Positions 33,472 through 41,497 of a DNA stretch of 45,337 bases are shown here, in pieces. The notes beneath the pieces were generated by a model that saw only the letters and a list, made by a program, of their open reading frames with translations, was not told where the DNA came from and made no database searches. The stretch comes from an uncultured Eubacteriales bacterium. GTDB lineage: Bacteria > Bacillota > Clostridia > Christensenellales > CAG-138. A program made the position numbers and the translations under genes. Location: positions 1 to 45,337 of the forward strand of contig URQH01000014.1 in the NCBI GenBank assembly GCA_900549955.1, in the 5' to 3' direction. Within the stretch, counting starts at the first letter, position 1. Every line of letters begins with the position of its first letter.

Positions 33472-34860
33472 TCAAAAATCGATCTTTTCTTCAATGTGCG
33501 CCGCGACCTCGCCGATGGGCACGCGCACCTGCTGCATGGTATCGCGGTCGCGGATGGTCACGCAGCCGTCCGTTTCGGTCTCAAAATCGACCGTGATGCA
33601 CAGCGGCGTGCCGATCTCGTCTTCGCGGCGGTACCGCTTGCCGATGGAGCCGGTCTCGTCGTAATCGACCATGTATTTGCGGGAAAGCTGCCGATGGATT
33701 TCCGTCGCCTGCGGCGCGAGCTTTTTGGAGAGCGGCAGCACGGCGGCTTTGTAAGGCGCGAGCGCGCCGTGCAGGCGCAGCACCGTGCGCTTGTCGCCGC
33801 CTTCCAGTTCTTCTTCGTCGTATGCGTCGCACAAAAACGCCAGCGCCACGCGGTCTGCGCCCAGCGAGGGCTCCACGCAATAGGGGATGTACTTCCGGCC
33901 GGTGAACGGATCCTGGTATTCAAAGTTTTCGCCGCTGTGCTCCGCGTGGGACTTGAGGTCGAAGTCCGTGCGGTCGGCAATGCCCCACAGCTCGCCCCAG
34001 CCGAACGGGAACAGGAATTCGATGTCTGTCGTGCCCTTGCTGTAGTGCGAAAGCTCGGCCTGTTCGTGCTCGCGCAGCTTGATGTGCGACTCAGTCATGC
34101 CGAGCGAGAGCAGGAAGTTTTTGCAGTAGTCCTTCCAGTAGGCGTACCACTCGAGGTCGGTCCCGGGCTCGCAGAAGAACTCCAGCTCCATCTGCTCAAA
34201 CTCGCGCGTGCGGAACGTGAAGTTGCCGGGCGTGATCTCGTTGCGGAACGATTTGCCGATCTGCGCGATGCCGAACGGGATCTTGCGGCGCGTGGTGCGC
34301 TGCACGTTGCGGAAGTTGACGAAGATGCCCTGGGCGGTTTCCGGGCGCAGGTACAGCTCGGAGGCCGAGTCTTCCGTAACGCCCTGGAAGGTCTTAAACA
34401 TCAGGTTGAACTTGCGGATGCCGGTAAAGTCGGCCTTGCCGCATTCCGGGCAGACGATGCCGTTGTCGGCGATGAATTGCTCCATCTGCTGGTTGCTCCA
34501 GCCGTCCGGACGGACGTCCAGGCCGTGTTCTTCCGCATAGGATTCGATCAGCTGGTCGGCGCGGAAGCGCGCCTTGCAGGCCTTGCAGTCCATCAACGGG
34601 TCGGAAAACCCGCCCACGTGGCCGCTGGCCACCCAGGTTTCGGGGTTCATGAGGATGGCGGCGTCCATGCCCACGTTGTAGGGGCTTTCCTGCACAAACT
34701 TGCGCCACCAGGCCTTTTTGACGTTGTTTTTAAATTCCACGCCCAGCGGGCCGTAGTCCCAGGTGTTGGCAAGGCCGCCGTAAATTTCGCTGCCCGCAAA
34801 GATAAAGCCGCGGCCCTTGCACAGCGCCACGATCTGATCCATCGATTTTGCAACTGCCAT
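33472..34860 (-). CDS. glyQS: Glycyl-tRNA synthetase, single-chain (alpha2) type
   Basis: This 462-residue class II synthetase charges tRNA(Gly). It is the alpha2 form. Visible parts are the N-terminal GRGFIFAGSEIYGGLANTWDYG, a zinc-binding-like pair (CKACKARF and CPECGKADF), motif 2 (GKSFRNEI), motif 3 (EPSLGADRVALAFL) and the C-terminal anticodon-binding domain (LRLHGALAPYKAAVLPLSKK). The start ATG 34860 follows GAGGAGGAG. The leader is short, about 30 nt from the expected start site, so no T-box riboswitch can be present. Confidence 0.95.
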   Translation of the reverse strand: MAVAKSMDQIVALCKGRGFIFAGSEIYGGLANTWDYGPLGVEFKNNVKKAWWRKFVQESPYNVGMDAAILMNPETWVASGHVGGFSDPLMDCKACKARFRADQLIESYAEEHGLDVRPDGWSNQQMEQFIADNGIVCPECGKADFTGIRKFNLMFKTFQGVTEDSASELYLRPETAQGIFVNFRNVQRTTRRKIPFGIAQIGKSFRNEITPGNFTFRTREFEQMELEFFCEPGTDLEWYAYWKDYCKNFLLSLGMTESHIKLREHEQAELSHYSKGTTDIEFLFPFGWGELWGIADRTDFDLKSHAEHSGENFEYQDPFTGRKYIPYCVEPSLGADRVALAFLCDAYDEEELEGGDKRTVLRLHGALAPYKAAVLPLSKKLAPQATEIHRQLSRKYMVDYDETGSIGKRYRREDEIGTPLCITVDFETETDGCVTIRDRDTMQQVRVPIGEVAAHIEEKIDF

Positions 34861-34894
34861 AACGATTCGCTCCTCCTCAAATTTCCACCCATTT

Positions 34895-34923
34895 ATTATT
34901 AGGTAGAAGTACGGTTTTGTCAA
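34895..34923 (-). promoter_or_regulatory. Promoter of glyQS
   Basis: On the reverse strand a perfect TTGACA (34918-34923) and AATAAT (34895-34900) are separated by 17 bp. Confidence 0.75.
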
Positions 34924-35025
34924 GACCGGTGGCGGACAAGCACAACAAATTCGCGCAGTGCGTAGTATACAGTAGCCGGCGGCAAACGGCCGCGGCAAAC
35001 AAAAACACGTTGAGGAGGTTTCTTT

Positions 35026-35235
35026 ATGGGTTGCCTGAACAATTTCTGCGGCGGAAACGGCATGTGGTGGATCATTATCCTGCTGCTCCTGCTGGACAAC
35101 GATGGAAACACCTGCGACAGCCTGATCTGGCTGTTGCTGCTTTCCCGCTATTGCAACTGCGGCAATGGCTACGGCGCCAACACTGCCGATTACGGCTGCG
35201 GCTGCCAGTCGGCTCCGCGCACCTGCGGTTGTTAA
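35026..35235 (+). CDS. Small cysteine-rich, hydrophobic protein
   Basis: This 69-residue ORF follows a strong ribosome binding site (GAGGAGG). It contains nine cysteines, several in Cys-Gly pairs (NCGNG, GCGCQ and the C-terminal CGC), and two hydrophobic stretches, WWIIILLLLL and SLIWLLLLS. The layout recalls short Cys/Gly-rich proteins of clostridia annotated as spore-associated or of unknown function. A possible -10-like TATACA with nearby TA lies at 34966-34974 without a good -35, which could be a sporulation-sigma promoter. No family was assigned with confidence. Confidence 0.75.
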   Translation: MGCLNNFCGGNGMWWIIILLLLLDNDGNTCDSLIWLLLLSRYCNCGNGYGANTADYGCGCQSAPRTCGC

Positions 35236-35299
35236 CGATATTCCCGGACAAATGATGGTGAAAAAGATCTAAATCCGCCTCCTTTGTGCTATACTAAGC

Positions 35300-35312
35300 G
35301 TGTTTGAAACAC
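35300..35312. promoter_or_regulatory. Palindrome at the promoter of the HMA protein gene
   Basis: GTGTTT-G-AAACAC is a perfect 13-bp palindrome 5 bp downstream of TATACT (35290-35295), the likely -10 element. Its position over the transcription start fits a repressor operator, perhaps for a metal sensor, which is inferred from the HMA gene downstream. Confidence 0.45.
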
Positions 35313-35354
35313 AAGTGTGTGTTCCATACGTTGCACAAAGGAGGCGCTGCTTTT

Positions 35355-35558
35355 ATGAAGTCATATTGCATCGAAATGGACGGGCTGGGCTGTGCGCATT
35401 GCGCCATGCGCGTGGAGGAAGGCCTGCGCGCGGCGGGAGCGCAGGTCGAAACCCGCACGTGTTCGGGACTGACCGTGCATTTTGACGGCACGTCCAAGCG
35501 GCTACGGGAAACCGTGGAGACGCTGGGGTTCGACGTCAACGACATTACGGAGGCATAA
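35355..35558 (+). CDS. Heavy-metal-associated (HMA) domain protein
   Basis: This 67-residue protein is a single ferredoxin-like HMA fold with metal-binding GCAHCAMRVEEGL; the two cysteines (C-x2-C) bind Cu+ or a similar ion in CopZ-type chaperones. The usual methionine before the first cysteine is replaced (GLGCAHC). The start ATG 35355 follows AAGGAGG by about 12 bases; an in-frame ATG 17 codons upstream lacks one. The mnmA gene begins 3 bp after its stop. No P-type ATPase is in the window. Confidence 0.85.
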   Translation: MKSYCIEMDGLGCAHCAMRVEEGLRAAGAQVETRTCSGLTVHFDGTSKRLRETVETLGFDVNDITEA

Positions 35559-35561
35559 CCG

Positions 35562-36665
35562 ATGCGCGGGGGGCACGTGGTGGTCGGCATGTCCGGCGGG
35601 GTGGACAGCACGGTCGCGGCATACCTGCTCAAGCGCGACGGGTATGACGTGGTCGGGGTGTTTATGAAAAACTGGGAAGAGGAGGGAGAAGACGGCGTCT
35701 GTACGGCTGCGGCGGACTATGAGGACGTGAAGAGCGTGTCCGGCGCCATCGGCATCCCCTATTATACGGTCAATTTTGCCAGGGAATACCGCGAGCGCGT
35801 GTTTTCCTATTTCCTTTCGGAATATCGTGCCGGCCGCACGCCAAATCCGGACGTGCTGTGCAATTGCGAGATCAAGTTCCGTGCCTTTCTCGATTTTGCC
35901 ATGGCCACGGGGGCGTCGTCCCTGGCGACCGGGCACTATGCGCGCCTCGGTCGCGACCCGGACGGGCGGGCGCGCCTGCTGCGCGCGGCAGACGCCGGAA
36001 AGGACCAGACGTATTTTCTCGCCGGGTTGACGCAGGCGCAGCTCGAACACGCCGTCTTTCCGATCGGCGGCCTGCAAAAGAGCGAGGTGCGCCGCATTGC
36101 GTGCGAGCAGGGGTTTTCCAACGCCCGCAAGAAGGATTCCACCGGCGTCTGTTTCATTGGCGAGCGGAACTTCAAGAAGTTTCTGATGCAGTATTTGCCC
36201 GCGCAACCGGGCGAGATGGTGGACGAGCGTGGGCGCGTGGTCGGCCGGCACGACGGGCTCATGTACTACACACTCGGCCAGCGCCGCGGGCTGGGCATTG
36301 GCGGCACGGCCGGCGGCACCGGTGAGAGCTGGTTCGTCATCGGCAAGGATCTTGCGCGCAACCTGCTCATCGTGCAGCAGGGGGAGCATGAGGAACTGTT
36401 TTCCCTGTCGCTCGACGCGGCGGGCGTACACTGGATCGCGGGCGAACCGCCGGCGCACACGTTCGCCTGCACGGCCAAATTCCGTTATCGCCAGCCGGAT
36501 CGCCCGGTGACGGTAGAATGCCGGGGCGAGGGAGCGCACGTGCGGTTTGATGTGCCGGAGCGTGCGGTCACGCCGGGGCAGTGGGTCGTGTTTTACGATG
36601 GCGAAACCTGCCTGGGCGGCGGGCCGATCGACGCGACCGAGCCGCAAAAGCCCATTCACATATAA
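35562..36665 (+). CDS. mnmA: tRNA-specific 2-thiouridylase MnmA
   Basis: The 367-residue enzyme adds sulfur to uridine-34 of tRNAs for Lys, Glu and Gln. The PP-loop is GMSGGVDSTVAAYLL at the N-terminus, and the two catalytic cysteines are C100 (NPDVLCN) and C197 (STGVCFIG), matching the pair known from E. coli (C102 and C199). The segment YYTLGQRRGLGIGG is also family-specific. The gene is directly after the HMA gene; GGAGG in the HMA end serves as ribosome binding site. Confidence 0.95.
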   Translation: MRGGHVVVGMSGGVDSTVAAYLLKRDGYDVVGVFMKNWEEEGEDGVCTAAADYEDVKSVSGAIGIPYYTVNFAREYRERVFSYFLSEYRAGRTPNPDVLCNCEIKFRAFLDFAMATGASSLATGHYARLGRDPDGRARLLRAADAGKDQTYFLAGLTQAQLEHAVFPIGGLQKSEVRRIACEQGFSNARKKDSTGVCFIGERNFKKFLMQYLPAQPGEMVDERGRVVGRHDGLMYYTLGQRRGLGIGGTAGGTGESWFVIGKDLARNLLIVQQGEHEELFSLSLDAAGVHWIAGEPPAHTFACTAKFRYRQPDRPVTVECRGEGAHVRFDVPERAVTPGQWVVFYDGETCLGGGPIDATEPQKPIHI

Positions 36666-36723
36666 TCCTGATGTTCTGCCGATACTACCCGTTGAAAACT
36701 GACGGGAAAGGCGGGACGGGACA

Positions 36724-37248
36724 ATGTCCAAATACAAGGGAACACAGACCGAGAAAAATCTGCTGGAGGCGTTTGCCGGGGAGTCGATGGCGCACTGCCG
36801 GTATACTTACTTTTCGCGCCGCGCCGCCAAGGAGGGGTACGACGGGATCCGCCGCATCTTTGAGCTGACAGCCGCGCAGGAGATGGCGCATGGCTATCGC
36901 TGGTTTACCGAGCTGAACGCCATTGGCCAGACGTCGGACAATCTCAAGACCGCCATGGAGGGGGAGCACTGGGAGTGGACGGAGATGTACAGCGGCTTTG
37001 CCAAGGTGGCCAAGGAGGAGGGCTTCCCCGAAATGGCCGCGCTGTTCGAGATGGCCGCCAAGGCGGAGGAGGCGCACGAAAAGCGCTTTGAGCGCTATCG
37101 CATCCAGCTGCTCGACGGCACCCTGTATCGCGCGGAGAAGCCGGTCGAGTGGCGCTGCCAAAACTGCAACCACGTGTTCATCGGCACCACGCCGCCGGCG
37201 GTCTGCCCGCTTTGCGCGCATCCGCAGGGCTTTTTCCAGCGCGTATAA
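36724..37248 (+). CDS. Rubrerythrin
   Basis: The 174-residue protein combines a ferritin-like diiron domain (residues about 1-135, with GESMAHCRYTYFSRRA, AAQEMAHGYRW and EEAHEKRFER) and a C-terminal rubredoxin-like centre (CQNCNHVFIG and CPLCAHPQ). It reduces hydrogen peroxide in anaerobes and complements the superoxide reductase at 19816-20190, which makes peroxide. The start ATG 36724 follows GGCGGGACGGG. A strong stem-loop ends the transcript. Confidence 0.94.
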   Translation: MSKYKGTQTEKNLLEAFAGESMAHCRYTYFSRRAAKEGYDGIRRIFELTAAQEMAHGYRWFTELNAIGQTSDNLKTAMEGEHWEWTEMYSGFAKVAKEEGFPEMAALFEMAAKAEEAHEKRFERYRIQLLDGTLYRAEKPVEWRCQNCNHVFIGTTPPAVCPLCAHPQGFFQRV

Positions 37249-37276
37249 CGGTTCTATCCGGCAGGCGGGGAACAAC

Positions 37277-37313
37277 AGGCGCGCGGCGCCCGTCATCGGG
37301 GCGCCGCGCGCCT
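37277..37313. terminator. Terminator after the rubrerythrin gene
   Basis: Perfect 15-bp G+C-rich arms (AGGCGCGCGGCGCCC and its complement) flank a 7-nt loop, 28 bp after the stop, followed by a moderately T-rich stretch (TTGGCTTGCGTGTT). It may also stop the convergent anti-sigma operon. Confidence 0.7.
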
Positions 37314-37417
37314 TTGGCTTGCGTGTTCTACTGGCGGTTACGGAGGCGTGCCGGCCGGCTGCCGGCTCCGCGCCCCGTGGCGCACGTCCGGATTTGGCCG
37401 GCCAGGCGGGCCGGAGG

Positions 37418-38137
37418 TCAGGGATGCTCGCGGATTTGCGTCACGCTCCACTGTCCCGCGGCGTTGCGCTCCACGCGCCAGAGCGAGGGCACCCGGGCGC
37501 TGCCGGACACGGTGGCGCCGTCGGCGTCGAAGGTCTCCTGGGAGTAGTACACCCAGAGATAGCCGGTGGTTTCCTCCAGGTGCGCCGACCACAGCTCCAG
37601 CGTATGCGTCTCCCGCACGGCGCCGCGTTCGGCCGGCGTGGCATACCGGGAGAGCGGGCCATATTGCGCTTCGTTTTCGGCGCTGGTGTGCGTGAGATCG
37701 GCAAAGGCCGCGTCCGCCTGCCGCAACACGGCTTCCGCCTGCGCGCGATCCACCGGGCTGCCGATGGATGCGAGCAGCGAGAGCGCCTCGGCGTCATAAT
37801 ACGAGAGGCTGGCCACGCGCGCGATGCGATAGACCGGGAAGCAGCGCAGCAGCCCCAGCAGCAGGAGCAGGCATCCGGCGACGAGCAAGGCGGTCAGCGC
37901 CGCCCGGCGCCGGAGCTTTTTTTTGAGCGAAAGCAGTGCGTGCGCCTCCTGGGCGGGTTGCCGGTCCTGCGCGGCGGCGTCCTCCAGCGCGCGGCCCGCC
38001 TGCGCCGTTGCGTAGGCGGCGCGGCATGCGTCGCACGTCTCCAGGTGCTGCCGCACAAAGGCGGCGGTGCCGTCGCTCACCAGCCCCTCCTGGTAGAGCG
38101 GCTGGATGTCGCGGACGATGTGGCATTCAGGCGTCAT
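37418..38137 (-). CDS. Zinc-finger anti-sigma factor with extracytoplasmic domain
   Basis: The 239-residue protein has an N-terminal zf-HC2 anti-sigma domain (H31, C35 and C38 in RQHLETCDACRA), one membrane segment (about residues 79-100) and an extracytoplasmic domain of about 135 residues of unknown fold. Such proteins hold the cognate ECF sigma factor at the membrane until a signal arrives. The start ATG 38137 follows GGGGAGGA and overlaps the sigma gene end by 11 bp, so the two are translationally coupled. Confidence 0.87.
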   Translation of the reverse strand: MTPECHIVRDIQPLYQEGLVSDGTAAFVRQHLETCDACRAAYATAQAGRALEDAAAQDRQPAQEAHALLSLKKKLRRRAALTALLVAGCLLLLLGLLRCFPVYRIARVASLSYYDAEALSLLASIGSPVDRAQAEAVLRQADAAFADLTHTSAENEAQYGPLSRYATPAERGAVRETHTLELWSAHLEETTGYLWVYYSQETFDADGATVSGSARVPSLWRVERNAAGQWSVTQIREHP

Positions 38138-38636
38138 GGTCGCAGTCCTCCCCTCTCTGCTGGAGCATGGCCCTTGCCCGGTGGTAAGTGACGCATGCCC
38201 AGTTCTCCGTCTTTTCAAACAGCAGCCCGATCTGCCGGAAACTCAGTTCCCCGTATACCCGCCACAGGAACACTTCCTTGTAGGGCTCCGGCAGCGTGTG
38301 CAGCAGCGCCTGCAGCCGCGCTGCCGTGTCGCGCGCGGCCACCTGTTCCGCTACGGGCGGGCCTTTGGCCGGGAGCGCCTCCAGCGCGTCGTCCCCGGCG
38401 GTGGAAAACCGCGCGGCTCGTTTCTGATGGGAGGCATAGCAGTTGCGGGCGATCCGGCACAGCCAGACGCGGACGTCGCAGTCCCTGCGGAATTTGCGGA
38501 TGGCGCGCAGCGCCCGAAAGAACGTCTCGCTGGTGAGCTCTTCCGCCACGTGCGCGTCGCGGCAAAGATGCAGCATGTAGAAATATACGTCGCCGAAATA
38601 TGCGCCGTAGATCGCCTCAAAGTCCACGCCTCCCAT
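38127..38636 (-). CDS. ECF-type RNA polymerase sigma factor
   Basis: The 169-residue protein has region 2 (IYGAYFGDVYFYMLHLCRD, then AEELTSETFFRALRAI and VRVWLCRIARNCYAS) and region 4 (LPEPYKEVFLWRVYGELSFR with an HTH). The start ATG 38636 is chosen because AGGAGGAGG lies directly before it; the ORF can be extended by five codons, but these would be the ribosome binding site itself. It is paired with the anti-sigma gene downstream. The regulon is unknown. Confidence 0.93.
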   Translation of the reverse strand: MGGVDFEAIYGAYFGDVYFYMLHLCRDAHVAEELTSETFFRALRAIRKFRRDCDVRVWLCRIARNCYASHQKRAARFSTAGDDALEALPAKGPPVAEQVAARDTAARLQALLHTLPEPYKEVFLWRVYGELSFRQIGLLFEKTENWACVTYHRARAMLQQRGEDCDHDA

Positions 38637-38726
38637 CACCTCCTCCTGCAATAAGACTCTGCAAATCCGAAAATCTTACAACACGGCGCAAAAAAATCTG
38701 CCTGGCTGACGGCCGGAAGAGGGAAC

Positions 38727-38756
38727 AGGGGCGGCGGATGCGCGTCCGCCGCCCCT
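38727..38756. terminator. Stem-loop between the MBL-fold gene and the sigma gene
   Basis: Perfect 12-bp arms (AGGGGCGGCGGA and its complement) flank a 6-nt loop, about 60 bp past the stop of the MBL-fold gene. No T run is present on the reverse strand, so it is a weak terminator call. Confidence 0.5.
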
Positions 38757-38815
38757 TTGCGTGTCCCTTGATTCTGTCGGCGCCGGAAGCCATGCCGCCG
38801 CCCTTCCCGTGCCGG

Positions 38816-39631
38816 TCAGTCGGGCTCCACCCATGCGGTGATCTGGCCGCCGGAAACGGACAGGCCGATTTCCCCGTCCATCGTGCGCAGAGCCTGTATG
38901 CCGCGCGCCTCCAGCAGCGCGAGCAGGTCGTCTTCGGCCGGATTTTTTTGGGAGTCCGTGATGAGCGCGTAGCGGGGAGCCGCCGCGTCGAGCAGCGCGG
39001 CGGAAGTCTCGTGATACCGGCCGTGGTGGGCGATTTTGAGAATGTCGCACGAGAGATCATAGCCGCCGCCGAGCAGCTCCTGCGTGCGCGCGTCCTCTGC
39101 GTCGCCAAGCAGCAACAGGCGCGTGCCGGCGAAGGTGACGCGCGTCACGAGCGACTGGTCGTTGTCGGAGTCCTCGTAGGCGGCGCGCGGCGTCCAGATG
39201 TCGATCGCCATGCCGCCTACGGTGAAGGAACTGTCCCCGGTCGGCCGCTGCGCTGCGATGTGCGCCGCGTCCAACGCCTCGAGCAGCGCGCGATACCGCT
39301 TGCCGTCCGGCTCATAGGCGGGCATGACCACGCGCTCCACGGCAATGCCGTCCAGCACCTCCGGCGCGCCGCCGATGTGGTCCTTGTCGAAGTGGGTCAG
39401 GATCATGGCGTCCAGCTTCTCCACACCCATGGCCGACAGCGACTCGAGAATGTCGCCGCCGTCGTCCTCCTCACCGGCGTCGACCAATATGGCGTGCGTC
39501 CCGTCGGTAAGCAATATGCTGTCGGCCTTGCCGATCGAAAACACCCGCACCGTCAGCGTTTCAGGCGCGCGAACGCCGCATCCGCACAGCAGCAGGGCGA
39601 GACAGAGAATTTTGATCATCCAGCGCTTCAT
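38816..39631 (-). CDS. ComEC-like metallo-beta-lactamase-fold lipoprotein
   Basis: The 271-residue protein begins with a lipoprotein-type signal (CLALLLCGCG) and then has a metallo-beta-lactamase fold like the C-terminal domain of ComEC. It includes ADSILLTDGTHAILVDAG, the metal motif THFDKDHIGG, LLLLGDAEDA and ILKIAHHGRYHET. It lacks the membrane channel of ComEC, so it is a stand-alone extracellular hydrolase, perhaps a nuclease or phosphodiesterase. Confidence 0.85.
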   Translation of the reverse strand: MKRWMIKILCLALLLCGCGVRAPETLTVRVFSIGKADSILLTDGTHAILVDAGEEDDGGDILESLSAMGVEKLDAMILTHFDKDHIGGAPEVLDGIAVERVVMPAYEPDGKRYRALLEALDAAHIAAQRPTGDSSFTVGGMAIDIWTPRAAYEDSDNDQSLVTRVTFAGTRLLLLGDAEDARTQELLGGGYDLSCDILKIAHHGRYHETSAALLDAAAPRYALITDSQKNPAEDDLLALLEARGIQALRTMDGEIGLSVSGGQITAWVEPD

Positions 39632-39748
39632 ATCTGTAACATAGCATAAAGCGCGGCCAAAAGCAAACCTTTCGGATTGGCGTCGCGCCCGTCGCCCATT
39701 CTGTCGCAGGGGTCATCGACAAAACGGGTGGCAGGGAACTTTTTCCGG

Positions 39749-39776
39749 TTGACAAACGGGCGAAAGCGGATATAAT
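39749..39776 (+). promoter_or_regulatory. Consensus promoter of dinB
   Basis: TTGACA (39749-39754) and TATAAT (39771-39776), both perfect, are separated by 16 bp. The LexA box lies just downstream, over the expected transcription start, so the promoter would be strong when derepressed. Confidence 0.85.
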
Positions 39777-39785
39777 GAGCATATA

Positions 39786-39799
39786 CGAACAAATGTTCG
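39786..39799. promoter_or_regulatory. LexA (SOS) box of dinB
   Basis: CGAACAAATGTTCG matches the Gram-positive LexA operator CGAAC-N4-GTTCG exactly and is fully palindromic in its arms. It starts 10 bp after the -10 element, so LexA would block transcription of dinB until DNA damage. Confidence 0.85.
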
Positions 39800-39824
39800 A
39801 TTGCGAGGAAAGAAGGGACTCCGT

Positions 39825-41093
39825 ATGCCGCAACGCCGCATCTTGCACGCGGATTTCAACGGGTTTTATGCGTCCGTTGCCTGCCTGCTCGACCCGTCGC
39901 TGCGCGACAAACCGGTTGCCGTGGCCGGGGACCCGGCCGCGCGCCACGGGGTGATCCTGGCCAAGAACGAGGCGGCAAAGCGCTTTGGCGTGCAGACGGG
40001 CGAGGTCATCTGGCAGGCGCGCAGGAAGTGTCCCGCGCTGGTCACCGTGGCGCCGGATTTTCCGCAGTACCAGCGCTTTTCGCGCCTGGGCCGCGAGATC
40101 TATGCCGAATATTCCGACCGCGTAGAGGCGTTTGGGCTCGACGAAAACTGGATCGACGTGACGGACTGTACCAACAGTTTTGCCGATGCTGCGCGGCTTG
40201 CGGAACAGATCCGCCTGCGCGTGCGCGAGGAACTGGGCGTGACCGTGTCCATCGGCGTGGCGCCCAACAAGGTGTTTGCCAAGCTCGGTTCGGACATGAA
40301 GAAACCGGACGCCGTGACGCTCATTACGCCGGACAACTATCGCACGTTGGTCTGGCCGCTGCCGGCGCGCGACCTGTTGTATATCGGCCGGGCGACGGAG
40401 CAAAAGCTGCGCACCGTCGGGATCACGACCATTGGAGAACTGGCACTGGCGCCGCCGTCGCTGTTGCGCGCGCGCCTGGGCAAGACGGGGCTGATGCTGC
40501 ACGACTTTGCCAATGGCCGCGATGATACGCCGGTCGAGCGGCTGGACGCGCAGCGCGAGGCCAAGTCGGTGGGAAACGGCGTGACGACGCCGCGCGACCT
40601 GACCTGCGACAGCGACGTCTATCTGACGGTCACGATGCTGTGCGAATCGGTTGCGGCGCGCCTGCGCGCCGGCGGCCAGCGGGCGCGGACGGTGCATCTG
40701 AGCGTGCGCGACACGGAGCTCGTCTCCTTCACACGGCAGGCGAGGCTGGAAAAACCCAGCAACCTGACGATGGAACTGGCGACGCTTGCGATGACGCTGT
40801 TCCGGGCAAACTACGACTGGCGCCGGCCGGTGCGCAGCCTGTCGGTCTGCGCGACCGACCTGCTCGGGCCGGGTGCGCCGGTGCAGTTGTCCCTGTTTAC
40901 GGATGAGCGCGCACGGGAGCGAACCGCGCGCGCGGAGGCCGCGGTAGACGAGATCCGGCGGCGCTTTGGCTACCATAGCATTGCCCGGGCCATCTTTTTG
41001 ACGGATGCCGACATTGGCGGGCTGAACCCGCGCGAGGAGAACACCATCCACCCTGTGGGCTGGCGCAGGGAGGCGCAGGAGGAGACGGACTGA
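39825..41093 (+). CDS. dinB: DNA polymerase IV (Y-family, DinB/UmuC type)
   Basis: This 422-residue polymerase bypasses damaged DNA. It begins with RRILHADFNGFYASV (metal-binding aspartate). The catalytic acidic segment reads FGLDENWIDVTDC, where the usual DE is kept. Helix-hairpin-helix and little-finger regions follow (SVGNGVTTPRDLT). The start ATG 39825 is preceded by GAAAGAAGGG; an upstream extension of eight codons would lack a ribosome binding site. SOS control is visible in the promoter. The following 82-residue ORF is probably cotranscribed. Confidence 0.93.
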   Translation: MPQRRILHADFNGFYASVACLLDPSLRDKPVAVAGDPAARHGVILAKNEAAKRFGVQTGEVIWQARRKCPALVTVAPDFPQYQRFSRLGREIYAEYSDRVEAFGLDENWIDVTDCTNSFADAARLAEQIRLRVREELGVTVSIGVAPNKVFAKLGSDMKKPDAVTLITPDNYRTLVWPLPARDLLYIGRATEQKLRTVGITTIGELALAPPSLLRARLGKTGLMLHDFANGRDDTPVERLDAQREAKSVGNGVTTPRDLTCDSDVYLTVTMLCESVAARLRAGGQRARTVHLSVRDTELVSFTRQARLEKPSNLTMELATLAMTLFRANYDWRRPVRSLSVCATDLLGPGAPVQLSLFTDERARERTARAEAAVDEIRRRFGYHSIARAIFLTDADIGGLNPREENTIHPVGWRREAQEETD

Positions 41094-41181
41094 ACTTGCC
41101 CCGCGCAGGATGGCCGGGGACGGTGCTCAACGCGGAAGGCACGATGCCGTTATGCGGGTGCAGACCAAGGAGAGGAAGGAC

Positions 41182-41430
41182 ATGAAACAGTATGTTGCGG
41201 TGGAGGCGCGGTTTGACGAGGGCGGCGGCGTGCGCCCGCTGTGCGTCATCTGGGAGGACGGGCGCCGGTTCCCGGTCGATCGCGTGATGGACGTGCGCCG
41301 CGCCGCCAGCCTGAAGGCGGGCGGGACCGGCCTGCGCTACCGCTGCCTGATCGGCGGGCGGGAACGCAACCTGTTCTACGAGGACCCGCGGTGGTTTGTC
41401 GAAATGCAGGCGCCGCGCGTGGATAGGTGA
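41182..41430 (+). CDS. Small conserved-looking protein downstream of dinB
   Basis: This 82-residue protein begins at ATG 41182, preceded by GGAAGGA. It is rich in charged residues and reads as a compact beta-rich fold: VAVEARFDEGGGVRPLCVIW, then DGRRFPVDRVMDVRRAASLK and a C-terminal RNLFYEDPRWFVEM. I recall similar short proteins beside dinB genes in Firmicutes but cannot name the family. Its position 88 bp behind dinB suggests membership of the SOS unit. A DNA-binding or polymerase-accessory role would be speculative. Confidence 0.75.
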   Translation: MKQYVAVEARFDEGGGVRPLCVIWEDGRRFPVDRVMDVRRAASLKAGGTGLRYRCLIGGRERNLFYEDPRWFVEMQAPRVDR

Positions 41431-41497
41431 CACGGCTGGGAAAACGTGGTATGCTTACCATGAAACAGCATTTTGCGAGGCAGAAGGAGGAACATCC

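Noticed and set aside
34861..34923. T-box riboswitch upstream of glyQS
   Set aside because: The promoter lies only about 40 bp before the start codon, so there is no room for a T-box leader.
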